The notes: generated by a model from the sequence alone, not told the origin. A DNA stretch of 64,000 nt from UBA9659 sp965208605 (GCA_965208605.1 OZ242345.1:186001-250000); one strand, 5' to 3'; positions 39,435 through 47,330 are shown, counted from the stretch's first letter. Made by a program: numbers and translations.

Positions 39435-39547
39435 CCAGTGCTTGTGTTCCCGCCGTCATTCTCGAGCTTGCTCGGGAATCCAGCCTGCCGTCATTCTCGC
39501 CACTCCAGTCATATCACAGCCGATGGCTGATGATATGACTGGGGTGA

Positions 39548-39671
39548 CGGGAATCCAGAGGAACAAAGGCAACCACCTTGATGTTCCCGCTACCCATCAA
39601 CGGGGGGTCAGTGGCTTGTGCTTTACTGGTGCTGATGATGAAAGCAATACTGCTCGTTCCTCTGGATTCCC
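39548..39671. mobile_element. MITE-like 124-bp element, copy 1
   Basis: Begins CGGGAATCCAGAGGAAC and ends GTTCCTCTGGATTCCC, giving 16-bp perfect terminal inverted repeats around a unique core with no coding capacity. It is repeated at 39887-40010, and a diverged relative with the same ends is at 51661-51782. No transposase is seen; mobilisation in trans is an inference. Confidence 0.65.
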
Positions 39672-39672
39672 C

Positions 39673-39715
39673 CCGAACCCAATCGTCCCGCCAAAGGCGG
39701 GACGATTGGGTTCGG
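39673..39715. repeat. Perfect 20-bp inverted repeat with AAA loop
   Basis: Arms 39673-39692 and 39696-39715 (CCGAACCCAATCGTCCCGCC and its complement) enclose AAA. The hairpin is inserted between a CTGGATTCC border and a CGAGAATGACGG border, so it is the same family architecture with a different inner stem. Confidence 0.85.
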
Positions 39716-39886
39716 CGAGAATGACGGCGCGGCGCGCCGTAAGCCGCCAGAAGGAGCGGGGACGCCCCCGCCGTCATTCTCGAGCTTGCTCGGGAATCCA
39801 GCCTGTATATTTTTCCGTCAGCATCAAAGCCTGACGCTTCCGCGCCGTCACCCTTTCGGCCCCGCGCCGTCATTCTCGAGCTTGCT

Positions 39887-40010
39887 CGGGAATCCAGAGG
39901 AACAAAGGCAACCACCTTGATGTTCCCGCTACCCATCAACGGGGGGTCAGTGGCTTGTGCTTTACTGGTGCTGATGATGAAAGCAATACTGCTCGTTCCT
40001 CTGGATTCCC
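39887..40010. mobile_element. MITE-like 124-bp element, copy 2
   Basis: Same sequence as 39548-39671 at an offset of 339 bp, with the same 16-bp terminal inverted repeats. It is preceded by the short hairpin unit 39867-39897, whose GGGAATCCAG end forms the left terminus, so elements share borders. Confidence 0.65.
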
Positions 40011-40193
40011 TCCCCGATATGCCCAGGCTCCCCGAGAGTGACGGGGGGCTGGATTCCCGCCTTCTTTGATCCTGACGGCGCGGATTGCTGAGTAGATACA
40101 GGAATGACAGGCAACTCAGCAGGTCTTCATGCTAGTATCGGCAACAATCTAGCATCGGCAACAAGCCAGCATCTGGATAAGGAACCCAAACCT

Positions 40194-41696
40194 ATGCGCT
40201 CTGATGTTTTATGGACCTGGGAGCAACTCTGCCAGGTCTTTGCGCCAGCCCAAGAGTCTGCCCGTGATAAAAATCTGTCTATTACCGGCATAGCTATTGA
40301 TAGCCGCAGCACCCAGCCGGGCGACCTTTTTATTGCGCTTTCTTCCAATCCGGGACCGCGTTTCGGCGGCACCCCCCTGCTCTCAAAAGAAGTGCCCCCC
40401 AAAGAAGTGCTCCCCAAAGAAATGCTCCCCAAAGAAATGCGCCCAAAAGAAGCTCGGGATGGACATGACTTTCTTGAAGCAGCCATCAAGGCCGGTGCTA
40501 AGGCCGTGATGGTGGACCGAGAGGTGCACTCTGCTGTCCCCATGTTACCCGTCTCGGATACCTTAGCGGGTCTTTGGCAACTTGCTCAGGCAGCCAGGAC
40601 ACGCAATCAAGGGCGGATTATTGCGCTCACCGGGAGTAGCGGCAAAACAACGCTCCGCTTCTGGTTGGAAACTATCCTAAGGACGTTGTTGACATCCTCC
40701 GCTAGGCACCGGGTGCATGCTTCACGGGAGAGTCTGAACAACCACTGGGGAGTGCCGCTATCACTGTGTCGCATGCCGGCCCATGCCGATTACAGCCTAT
40801 TTGAAATAGGCACCAACCATCCGGGCGAGATGCAACCCCTGGCGGAACTCGTCTCCCCAGACCTGGCATTGGTGTTAAACATACTGCCCGCCCATATAGG
40901 TAACTTCGCCAGTATGCTCGCACTCAGGGAGGAAAAGTTATCCATCACCAGGGGGTTGAAACCTGGTGGCACGCTTATTTTGCCCTGGGACCTGGGTCCC
41001 GCATGCCATAAAAAAATCGCTCAGGAGGGTTATCAGCTACTGAGCTTCGGCACCGACCCCAGGGCGGATGTGCATGGCACTATCAGCACTCAGCAGACCA
41101 CCCATCTTGATAATGGCGCAGTGATTCAAGCAAAGGTACTGGGACAAGAGCTTGAGCTGGAAATTCCCTTTGTGGGTCGCCACAGGCTAGAGTCGGTACT
41201 GGCGAGCCTGGCAGTGCTGGCGGTGTTGGAGCTTGATCTCCCTGAGGCCTTAGCCGGTTTTAGACTGCTGCAACTACCGCCAGGCAGAGGCAAGCAAATA
41301 CAACTCGGTGCCATCACGCTGATAGACGATAGTTACAATGCTAACCCGGTCAGTATGAGACTGGCGCTTGAGGCCCTGGCAGGGAGCAGGGAAGCGGGGC
41401 GGAAAATTGCGCTGCTGGGAGAGATGCATGAACTCGGTGAGACCGGGGCGGCAGCTCATCGGGAAATAGCCAAACACTGCGGTGCCATGGACCTGGTGCT
41501 GACCTTTGGTGCAGGCTTCCAGGAGCTTGCCATGGGCAGTGCCCATCAAGCACATTACGATAGGGTGGAGGACTTTGATCTGGGTGCCTTTATCGCCGAG
41601 TTACAACCGGGAGATCAAATACTGGTCAAGGGGTCTAATCGGGTCTTTTGGAAAAATAATTTCGTGGAGGCACTCAGGGTAGCATTAGCAACTTAG
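40194..41696 (+). CDS. murF: UDP-N-acetylmuramoyl-tripeptide--D-alanyl-D-alanine ligase
   Basis: MurF adds D-Ala-D-Ala to UDP-MurNAc-tripeptide in the cytoplasm, the last soluble step of peptidoglycan precursor synthesis. Visible signatures are DSRSTQPGDLFIAL in the N-terminal domain, the ATP loop GSSGKTT (residues 147-153), NNHWGVPLSL, GTNHPGEM, DDSYNANPVSM and LGEMHELG in the C-terminal ligase domain. The ATG at 40194 is preferred over an in-frame ATG at 40104 because AAGGAA lies about 10 bases before it and homology starts there. The 500-residue product is about 50 longer than E. coli MurF; a repeat insertion at about residues 60-87 explains most of this. murE, mraY and other division and cell wall cluster genes are absent nearby, which is unusual for murF. 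Confidence 0.95.
   Translation: MRSDVLWTWEQLCQVFAPAQESARDKNLSITGIAIDSRSTQPGDLFIALSSNPGPRFGGTPLLSKEVPPKEVLPKEMLPKEMRPKEARDGHDFLEAAIKAGAKAVMVDREVHSAVPMLPVSDTLAGLWQLAQAARTRNQGRIIALTGSSGKTTLRFWLETILRTLLTSSARHRVHASRESLNNHWGVPLSLCRMPAHADYSLFEIGTNHPGEMQPLAELVSPDLALVLNILPAHIGNFASMLALREEKLSITRGLKPGGTLILPWDLGPACHKKIAQEGYQLLSFGTDPRADVHGTISTQQTTHLDNGAVIQAKVLGQELELEIPFVGRHRLESVLASLAVLAVLELDLPEALAGFRLLQLPPGRGKQIQLGAITLIDDSYNANPVSMRLALEALAGSREAGRKIALLGEMHELGETGAAAHREIAKHCGAMDLVLTFGAGFQELAMGSAHQAHYDRVEDFDLGAFIAELQPGDQILVKGSNRVFWKNNFVEALRVALAT
40385..40452 (+). repeat. 15-bp in-frame tandem repeat inside murF
   Basis: About four and a half imperfect copies of AAAGAAATGCTCCCC encode PKEVLPKEMLPKEMRPKE just before the conserved GHDF motif. 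Other MurF proteins lack this stretch as far as I know, so it is an insertion in a surface loop of the substrate-binding domain. Confidence 0.85.
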
Positions 41697-41810
41697 CCGT
41701 CATTCTCGGGCCTGCCCGCTGACGGGTTGGAAGACCGGGGTAAATCGGAAAACAATATTCTTTTTTACTGGATTCCGCCTGCGACAAGAGGACAAGCTCG
41801 AGAATGACGG
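41697..41810. mobile_element. Hairpin-repeat element with inverted CCGTCATTCTCG ends, abutting the murF stop
   Basis: The left end CCGTCATTCTCG starts at the first base after the murF stop codon, and the right end at 41799-41810 is its exact complement. The 114-bp element contains no gene. It continues rightwards into the GGCGCCCTAGGCCGCCAGAAGGAGC module that also follows elements near 39721 and 51803. It probably serves as the transcript end of murF, which converges on the next gene. Confidence 0.55.
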
Positions 41811-41851
41811 CGCGGGGCGCCCTAGGCCGCCAGAAGGAGCAGCTTGATGGT

Positions 41852-42802
41852 TTAATCTCCTCGATATTCTGCGTCGTTCTGGATAGCGGTTGCCCGATTC
41901 AATCTATTGACGGCATCGGCAATGGCAGTCTCAACGCTTTTCTGCGTCTCAGAGTCAAGCTCCCCCGTGTGATATTCCTCTGCCTCATTGGCGTCAAGTC
42001 GGATCGAACCCGCCCAAGGAAGCAACTGATATTCTTCCCGGGGGTAGTCATAAAAAGAATATTTGATGATCTCAAAGTAGGGCGAATAGTCAAAGTCTTT
42101 GGGGGTACATAGCTTTTCATTCCGGCGAAAGAGTTGTATGTCCTCCTTGACGCCCGCTTCATTAGAGCCCTCTTCATTAGTGCCTTCTTCTTTTTTGACA
42201 TGTTTCACCAGGGGCAAGATGGGGAAGCGCACATAACCAAAGGCACGGGCAATCATGGTAGAGCAGACGGTGTGAGTGGATGGCCCCGGCGCACTAAAAA
42301 ATAGTGTTGATGCCCATCTTCTAGGGAGCAACGGCAAGGGCAAAAGAAAGCGAGCCAGATCAAATATTTGGCGGACATCATATTCAGTCCCCAAGCGACT
42401 GACGGCATAACGAACGACCTGCTGCGCATCTTTATGGGCAAGCCGTGCCGGGCGGCAAATTCTCAGGTGGTCGGTTTTATAATAATCCATTGAGCGGACG
42501 ATGGTGCCCTGACCTAAGAGACTTTCAATAATGAGTCGATCCTCCGGGCTACCCTGATAATGATGCTGGACCAGCTTCCGGATATCCGGGTCGTCAAGGT
42601 CATATAATCTACCGATATACAGGGCAGCATGGGTCCAGGGGCTATCGGTGAGCCACCGGATGATATCGCTGATCCTGGAGCGACCCTCAACGAGTAGGAC
42701 ATCCCCCGGGCGCAACTCATGCTTGATGCGCTCATAATCACTCAGCGGGAATTGCTGAGCTGACCTTTTTTTGTTCAACCATGTGATGAGTAGATTTAGC
42801 AT
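41852..42802 (-). CDS. Permuted papain-like (YiiX/YebB-type, NlpC/P60 superfamily) hydrolase
   Basis: A 316-residue protein without a clear signal peptide. The sequence PGDVLLVEG, then WTHAALYIG with His58, then IIESLLGQG with Glu93, and finally HTVCSTMIARAF with Cys180, has the His-before-Cys order typical of circularly permuted NlpC/P60 enzymes (YiiX/YaeF group). These are putative amidases or peptidases acting on cell-wall peptides or lipids; the substrate is not known. A Glu/Lys-rich segment (KKEEGTNEEGSNEAGVKED, residues about 203-221) contains a short internal duplication and is probably a disordered loop. The gene is divergent from moaA, sharing a 114-bp promoter region, and convergent with murF. 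Assignment to the superfamily is firm, the function is not. Confidence 0.82.
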   Translation of the reverse strand: MLNLLITWLNKKRSAQQFPLSDYERIKHELRPGDVLLVEGRSRISDIIRWLTDSPWTHAALYIGRLYDLDDPDIRKLVQHHYQGSPEDRLIIESLLGQGTIVRSMDYYKTDHLRICRPARLAHKDAQQVVRYAVSRLGTEYDVRQIFDLARFLLPLPLLPRRWASTLFFSAPGPSTHTVCSTMIARAFGYVRFPILPLVKHVKKEEGTNEEGSNEAGVKEDIQLFRRNEKLCTPKDFDYSPYFEIIKYSFYDYPREEYQLLPWAGSIRLDANEAEEYHTGELDSETQKSVETAIADAVNRLNRATAIQNDAEYRGD

Positions 42803-42916
42803 GAATAGTGTGTTTCAAATAATGTGTGTCAAACAGTCGTTGCGCATAATTCCATGCGATAATCTAACCCATTAGAAGAGCACGCATAGAAAAGAGTTCA
42901 TAGAAGGGAATGTAGC

Positions 42917-43879
42917 ATGATTGTTGATCGTCTCGGCAGAAGATTCCTCAACCTGCGTGTCAGTTTAACGGCAGCGTGCAACTATGCTTGCACCTATTGT
43001 GTACCGGACGGGAAGCGATTGCTACCGGCGGAGAGTGAATTGTCTGCTGGCGCCCTGTTACGGGCAGTGACCCTGCTGCAACAGGCCGCTGGCATTGACA
43101 AGGTGAGAATTACCGGCGGTGAACCCTTGGTGACCCCAAAATTTGATGACTTTCTCCAGGGGGTGATGGCCTTGCCCCTAAAAGATGTCAGCCTGACCAC
43201 CAATGGTCAAAGGTTGCTCGCCAAACGTGCGGTGATTAAGGCATCGGGAATAAAAAGATTGAATATCAGTCTTGATACCTTGAACCCGCTGCGCTTTAGA
43301 CGGATTGCCAGGGGTGGCGACCTGGACACAGTCATCAGAGGGATTGATGCCATGCAAGCACTCGGCATCAAACTCAAAATCAATATGGTCCCCCTCCGCT
43401 CCCAGAACTTCATGGACATCATGCCGATGCTGGACTTTTGTCTTGAACGGGATATTGAGTTGCGATTTATTGAATTGATGCGCATGGGACACCTGCTGGG
43501 TAGCCAGCGTTTTCATGCTGATTTTGTGTCCATGGAAACACTGCTTGAGCTGATCAGTGAAAAGTATGCATTCCGCCGCACTCAGGCACCCTATGATTCC
43601 ACGGCGGCGAGGTTCCAGATACCGGGGCGAGGGGTGTTTGGCGTGATTGCCAATGAAAGTGAGCCCTTCTGCCGCACCTGTACGCGGCTTCGTCTATCCT
43701 CCGATGGCCATCTTTACGGCTGCCTCAGTAATGCCCACAGGCACTATATTGGCGACCTGCTACAGCAACCCTCTCCCCAGGCCCTGCCCGGATTGCAACA
43801 ACGTCTAGTATCCGCCCTGGCGGACAAACAACTCGCTTTTCAAGGTGAGGTAACGGTCATGAAGTTCATCGGCGGATAA
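42917..43879 (+). CDS. moaA: GTP 3',8-cyclase, molybdenum cofactor biosynthesis radical SAM enzyme
   Basis: MoaA converts GTP to 3',8-cyclo-GTP, the first step of molybdopterin synthesis, using two 4Fe-4S clusters. The N-terminal cluster motif CNYACTYC has cysteines 21, 25 and 28. The SAM-associated motif ITGGEPLV and SLTTNG and SLD motifs follow. The second cluster uses cysteines 252, 255 and 269 (CRTC...GCL). The chain ends in Gly-Gly (FIGG), as in genuine MoaA. Length (320) is close to E. coli MoaA (329). A ribosome site AGAAGGGA lies about eight bases upstream. No other moa or mog gene is in the window, so this copy stands alone. A possible extended -10 (TGCGATAAT, 42855-42863) precedes it, but no good -35 is seen. 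Confidence 0.9.
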   Translation: MIVDRLGRRFLNLRVSLTAACNYACTYCVPDGKRLLPAESELSAGALLRAVTLLQQAAGIDKVRITGGEPLVTPKFDDFLQGVMALPLKDVSLTTNGQRLLAKRAVIKASGIKRLNISLDTLNPLRFRRIARGGDLDTVIRGIDAMQALGIKLKINMVPLRSQNFMDIMPMLDFCLERDIELRFIELMRMGHLLGSQRFHADFVSMETLLELISEKYAFRRTQAPYDSTAARFQIPGRGVFGVIANESEPFCRTCTRLRLSSDGHLYGCLSNAHRHYIGDLLQQPSPQALPGLQQRLVSALADKQLAFQGEVTVMKFIGG

Positions 43880-43941
43880 TCGGTCTGGGTTTTTGGCACC
43901 CTTTGCTTGGGTCTGATAAACTCCATAGCGATAGCAGTACG

Positions 43942-43990
43942 ACAACCCACAACACCAACCCATAACACCAATTCACAACACCAACCTATA
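43942..43990 (+). repeat. A/C-rich degenerate tandem repeat upstream of the acyl-CoA dehydrogenase gene
   Basis: Several imperfect copies of ACAACACCAACCCAT, period about 15, fill most of the leader between moaA and the next gene, ending shortly before the AAGGAA ribosome site. The region is poor in G, so an unstructured leader is expected; the function is unknown. Confidence 0.7.
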
Positions 43991-44021
43991 AAAACAACAC
44001 AACAATAAAGGAAATAGCGCA

Positions 44022-45239
44022 ATGATGGATCTTGATATACCGGAACGGCTCGTGCCTATTCGCGACAAAATTGATCAGTTTGTCAAAGCAAAAATTGATC
44101 CCGTGGTAGACGAATACTATGAACAGATTGATGTCGGTGATCGGTGGTCGCTCACCGACCGGCAAACTGAGCTTCTTGAGGGTCTGAAAGCTGAGGCTAG
44201 GGAAGTCGGTCTCTGGAATTTCTTTCTTCCGGAAAGTCAAGGCGGTGCCGGTGTTTCCAATCTGGAATATGCTCATCTGGCAGAGGTGATGGCAAGGAAC
44301 CCACTCGCTAGTGAAGTCTTCAACTGCGCGGCACCTGATACCGGCAACATGGAGGTGCTGGAGCGGTATGGCACGGAGGCACAGAAGAAGCAGTGGCTTG
44401 AGCCCCTGTTGGACGGCAAGATACGTTCCGCCTTTGCCATGACCGAGCCGGATGTAGCCTCTTCTGATGCGACCAATATTGCCACCTCCGCTCGGCTTGA
44501 AGGGGAAGAGTGGCTCATCAATGGCGAGAAGCACTACATCTCCGGCGCGGGCGATGCGCGTTGCAAGATCATGATTACCATGGTGGTCACCAATCCTGAT
44601 GCGCCCAAGCATCTCCGGCAGTCACAAATACTGGTCCCCATGGAGGCGCCGGGCGTGGATGTCATTCGCCCCATGCATGTGTTTGGCAAGGACGATGCGC
44701 CCCATGGGCACATGCATATCAAGTTTGACAATGTCCGAGTACCCCAGGACAACCTCCTGCTCGGTGAGGGACGCGGTTTTGAAATCTCTCAAGGTCGTCT
44801 TGGTCCTGGGAGAATACATCACTGCATGCGCTCCATCGGCGTGGCTGAACGTGCGCTGGCACTGTTATGTCGCCGGGCCTTGAGCCGAACAGCCTTTGGT
44901 AAGCCGCTGGCAGAACTTGGCGGTAATTATGATGTCATCGCTGACTCCCGCATTGACATTGATATGTGTCGGCTCGCAGTGCTCAAGGCGGCTTACATGA
45001 TGGATGCTATTGGTAATAAAGAGGCACGGAAGTACATCTCTGCCATCAAGGTAGCGGTACCCAACATGGCACTTAAAGTCATTGACCGGGCGATACAGAT
45101 CCATGGCGCACTGGGTATCTCGCAAGATACGCCACTTGCAGCCATGTGGATGGGGCAACGCACCCTGCGGCTTGCCGATGGACCTGATGAAGTACATCGG
45201 CGACTGATTGCCCGTGAAGAACTTAAACAGTATCAATAA
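44022..45239 (+). CDS. Acyl-CoA dehydrogenase family flavoprotein
   Basis: A 405-residue FAD enzyme expected to oxidise an acyl-CoA to the enoyl-CoA and pass electrons to ETF; the substrate is not evident. The three family parts are visible: an N-terminal helical domain with PESQGGAGVSNLEYAHLAE, the central beta domain with FAMTEPDVASSDATNI and GEKHYISGAGDARCK, and a C-terminal helical domain with SRTAFGKPLAELGG and QIHGALGISQDTPLA. The C-terminal LADGPDEVHRRLIAREEL has the acidic residue usually acting as base in the ACAD10/11-like subgroup. Two adjacent ATG codons are available; the first is used here, behind AAGGAA. gloA starts one base after the stop, so the two are translationally coupled. 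The etfB-etfA pair 12 kb away could serve as its electron acceptor. Confidence 0.9.
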   Translation: MMDLDIPERLVPIRDKIDQFVKAKIDPVVDEYYEQIDVGDRWSLTDRQTELLEGLKAEAREVGLWNFFLPESQGGAGVSNLEYAHLAEVMARNPLASEVFNCAAPDTGNMEVLERYGTEAQKKQWLEPLLDGKIRSAFAMTEPDVASSDATNIATSARLEGEEWLINGEKHYISGAGDARCKIMITMVVTNPDAPKHLRQSQILVPMEAPGVDVIRPMHVFGKDDAPHGHMHIKFDNVRVPQDNLLLGEGRGFEISQGRLGPGRIHHCMRSIGVAERALALLCRRALSRTAFGKPLAELGGNYDVIADSRIDIDMCRLAVLKAAYMMDAIGNKEARKYISAIKVAVPNMALKVIDRAIQIHGALGISQDTPLAAMWMGQRTLRLADGPDEVHRRLIAREELKQYQ

Positions 45240-45240
45240 T

Positions 45241-45666
45241 ATGAAATATCTACACACTATGCTCAGAATCAAAGATATAGATCAGTCTCTGGACTTCTAT
45301 TGCCACCAGCTAGGGCTTGTTGAAGTGGCGCGGCATAACCATGAAGAGGGGAGGTTCACGCTTATTTTCCTCTCTGCCCCGGATGACCAGTCGGCGCAGA
45401 TTGAACTCACCTTCAACTGGGATGAAGATGATGAAGCCCTCAGTAGCAGTCGGAGTTTTGGGCATCTTGCCTATGCAGTTGATGACATCTACCAGACATG
45501 TCAGCGCCTGCATGAGTCGGGGGTCGTCATCAATAGACCGCCGAGGGATGGCCGGATGGCTTTTGTTCGCTCGCCAGATAATATCTCCATTGAACTCTTG
45601 CAACAGGGTGCTCCTTTGGCACCGGCTGAGCCCTGGGTATCAATGAAAAATACCGGCGATTGGTAA
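45241..45666 (+). CDS. gloA: Lactoylglutathione lyase (glyoxalase I)
   Basis: Glyoxalase I isomerises the hemithioacetal of methylglyoxal and glutathione to S-lactoylglutathione. The 141-residue protein aligns with E. coli GloA from the first residue (MKYLHTMLRI versus MRLLHTMLRV). The metal ligands match: His5, Glu55 in QIELTFNWD, His75 in FGHLAYAVDD and Glu118 in SIELLQ. The start at 45241 is chosen over an in-frame ATG at 45208, which lies inside the upstream gene. Only one base separates it from the acyl-CoA dehydrogenase stop and no strong ribosome site is seen, so translation probably depends on coupling. The gene order links aldehyde detoxification with acyl-CoA oxidation, which is an inference. 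Confidence 0.92.
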   Translation: MKYLHTMLRIKDIDQSLDFYCHQLGLVEVARHNHEEGRFTLIFLSAPDDQSAQIELTFNWDEDDEALSSSRSFGHLAYAVDDIYQTCQRLHESGVVINRPPRDGRMAFVRSPDNISIELLQQGAPLAPAEPWVSMKNTGDW

Positions 45667-45830
45667 ACGCAGGGGTCGCCAGGAGATGAGACCGGGCGCT
45701 TGATACCGGGCTCTGTTGACTATGCATGCGACCCGCCGGTATCTGCCCGATGGGATAGCAGTATCATCAAGTGATGTCCACAGGGCAACTAGCAGCAAGC
45801 CTTGAACAGACAGGAAGCGAGAGGAAGGTA

Positions 45831-46844
45831 ATGCACAACAAGGCATGGCTGGCGCAGATTGTGGAGGAACCCTTGGAGCCGGACCTGCCGATCTGCGATC
45901 CACATCATCATCTCTGGGACTATCCAGAGAGCCATCCAGAGAGCCGTTATCTACTGGACGAACTCTTAGCAGACCTGAACACCGGGCATTGTCTGGTCAG
46001 CACGGTATTTGTGGAATGTAACGCCATGTTCAACGCCGATCTGCCGGAGCATTTGGCACCGGTGGGGGAAACAGAATTTGTCCAGGGTATAGCGGCTATG
46101 AGTAGCTCGGGCATGTATGGAGACTGCCGAGTCGCCTCGGGCATTGTCAGTTATGCCGATTTGTGCCGGGGCGAGGAGGTGCGGCAAGTCCTTGAAGCCC
46201 ACCTCAGGGCAAGCCCGAACCGCTTCAAGGGCATTCGCCATGCCGCTAGTTGGCACTCTAGCCCGGATATTAAGAATTCACACGCCAACCCGAATGAACA
46301 CATGCTGTTAAGCGATAATTTCCTAGCCGGTTTTGCGGTGCTGGCAGCCATGGGATTGAGCTTTGACTGCTGGTGCTATCACACTCAACTGCAAGATGTC
46401 GCTAGCCTTGCCAAGCAAGTACCAGAGGGCACGATTATTCTGGATCACTTCGGTGGACCACTAGGCATAGGTCCCTATGAGGGTCAACAGGATGCTGTCT
46501 TCCAAGCCTGGCGGGACAGCATTGAGCAGCTACAAGCGCTACCTAATGTGTATTTCAAATTGGGTGGTATCAATATGAAGCTTAACGGCTTTGACTGGCA
46601 CAAACGCGACCTGCCGCCGACATCGGATGAATTGGTAGACAAGACCGCCGCTTATTATGAACACTGCATTAACACCTTCGGTGTTGAGCGTTGCATGTTT
46701 GAGAGTAACTTTCCCGTTGACCGGGAGTCAGTGTCCTACGGCGTGCTTTGGAATGCGTTCAAGAAGATGACTGCTTCTTTAACCCGGGCGGAGCGGGCGG
46801 CGCTTTTTCATGATACGGCGACCCGGGTTTACCGGCTGGGTTAG
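45831..46844 (+). CDS. Amidohydrolase 2 family TIM-barrel metal-dependent hydrolase
   Basis: A 337-residue protein of the amidohydrolase-2 family, which includes lactonases and decarboxylases acting on cyclic or aromatic acids. The metal-binding start CDPHHHLWD, then GIRHAASWHSS, CWCYHTQL, ILDHFGG and the late MFESNFPVDRES (metal-binding Asp region) are all present. The ATG at 45831 is chosen because GAGGAAGG lies just before it and homology begins with HNKAWLAQ; a GTG/ATG pair 57-60 bases upstream (45771, 45774) is in frame. The substrate cannot be told from sequence. The gene is 164 bp after gloA and 18 bp before the flavodoxin-like gene, so the last two probably form a unit. A weak promoter-like TTGACT lies at 45716. 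Confidence 0.82.
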   Translation: MHNKAWLAQIVEEPLEPDLPICDPHHHLWDYPESHPESRYLLDELLADLNTGHCLVSTVFVECNAMFNADLPEHLAPVGETEFVQGIAAMSSSGMYGDCRVASGIVSYADLCRGEEVRQVLEAHLRASPNRFKGIRHAASWHSSPDIKNSHANPNEHMLLSDNFLAGFAVLAAMGLSFDCWCYHTQLQDVASLAKQVPEGTIILDHFGGPLGIGPYEGQQDAVFQAWRDSIEQLQALPNVYFKLGGINMKLNGFDWHKRDLPPTSDELVDKTAAYYEHCINTFGVERCMFESNFPVDRESVSYGVLWNAFKKMTASLTRAERAALFHDTATRVYRLG

Positions 46845-46862
46845 CCGTATAGCCATGACCTC

Positions 46863-47330
46863 ATGACCAACAAAAAGCATCTGCTGATTGTGTTTCACAG
46901 TAAAACGGGTAAAACCAACCGCATGGCCGAGGCAGTGCATGCAGGCACACAGGACCCGGCTATTGATCTGGGAGTGAGATTTTTAGAAGCCGGGGCGGCA
47001 GATGCGCAGGACCTGCTTTGGGCAGACGGCATCATTTTCGGTAGTCCCGAGAACTTTGGCTATATGTCCGGTGCCTTGAAGGACTTCTTTGACCGTACCT
47101 TTTATGAACTGGAAGGGCAGGTTGATGGCAAACCCTACTGTATCTTCATAGGTGCCGGTAACGACGGTAGCGGTGCCTTGACCGCTATTCAGCGTATTTG
47201 TAACGGCTACAACTTCAAGGAAGTACAGTCGCCAGTGGTTGCCCAGGGGGAGCTGGACGAGGCAACACTAGGGCGTTGCCATGAGCTGGGGATGGCGATG
47301 GGCGCTGGCTTGGAAGCCGGGATCTTCTAG
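46863..47330 (+). CDS. Flavodoxin-fold (NADPH-dependent FMN reductase/WrbA-like) protein
   Basis: A 155-residue flavodoxin-like domain. The phosphate-binding loop of FMN is HSKTGKTNRMAEAV near the N terminus. GSPENFGYMSGALKDFFDRT corresponds to the WrbA-type motif that contacts the isoalloxazine ring, and FIGAGNDGSGAL forms the last loop. It lacks the long insertions of respiratory flavodoxins and is shorter than WrbA (about 198). A redox partner or quinone/FMN reductase role is plausible but not proven. It follows the amidohydrolase after 18 bp in the same direction and ends at a hairpin-repeat array that may terminate the operon. Confidence 0.8.
   Translation: MTNKKHLLIVFHSKTGKTNRMAEAVHAGTQDPAIDLGVRFLEAGAADAQDLLWADGIIFGSPENFGYMSGALKDFFDRTFYELEGQVDGKPYCIFIGAGNDGSGALTAIQRICNGYNFKEVQSPVVAQGELDEATLGRCHELGMAMGAGLEAGIF

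Larger units (their letters stand above)
39294..40193. repeat. 900-bp gene-free region built from hairpin and inverted-repeat elements
   Basis: No credible gene is present; open frames here are repeat-derived. The region holds a long palindrome (39378-39434), short hairpin units (39453-39483, 39771-39801, 39867-39897), a bulged palindrome (39487-39557), two copies of a 124-bp element (39548-39671, 39887-40010) and a 20-bp perfect hairpin (39673-39715). All use GTCATTCTCG or CGGGAATCCAG borders. It separates the convergent end of the giant gene from murF and probably contains both the terminator of the former and the promoter of the latter. Confidence 0.85.

Noticed and set aside
39406..39834. 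142-codon plus-strand frame after the giant gene
   Set aside because: It consists entirely of hairpin and MITE-like repeats (HSRACSGIQ repeated); no ribosome site or conserved domain.
39293..40193. Possible CRISPR array, because of repeated 31-bp units with hairpins
   Set aside because: Spacing is irregular, units are mosaic and no cas genes are present; the pattern is that of dispersed intergenic hairpin repeats.
40104..40193. 30-residue N-terminal extension of MurF
   Set aside because: It lies in repeat-derived upstream DNA, is not conserved, and a better ribosome site precedes 40194.
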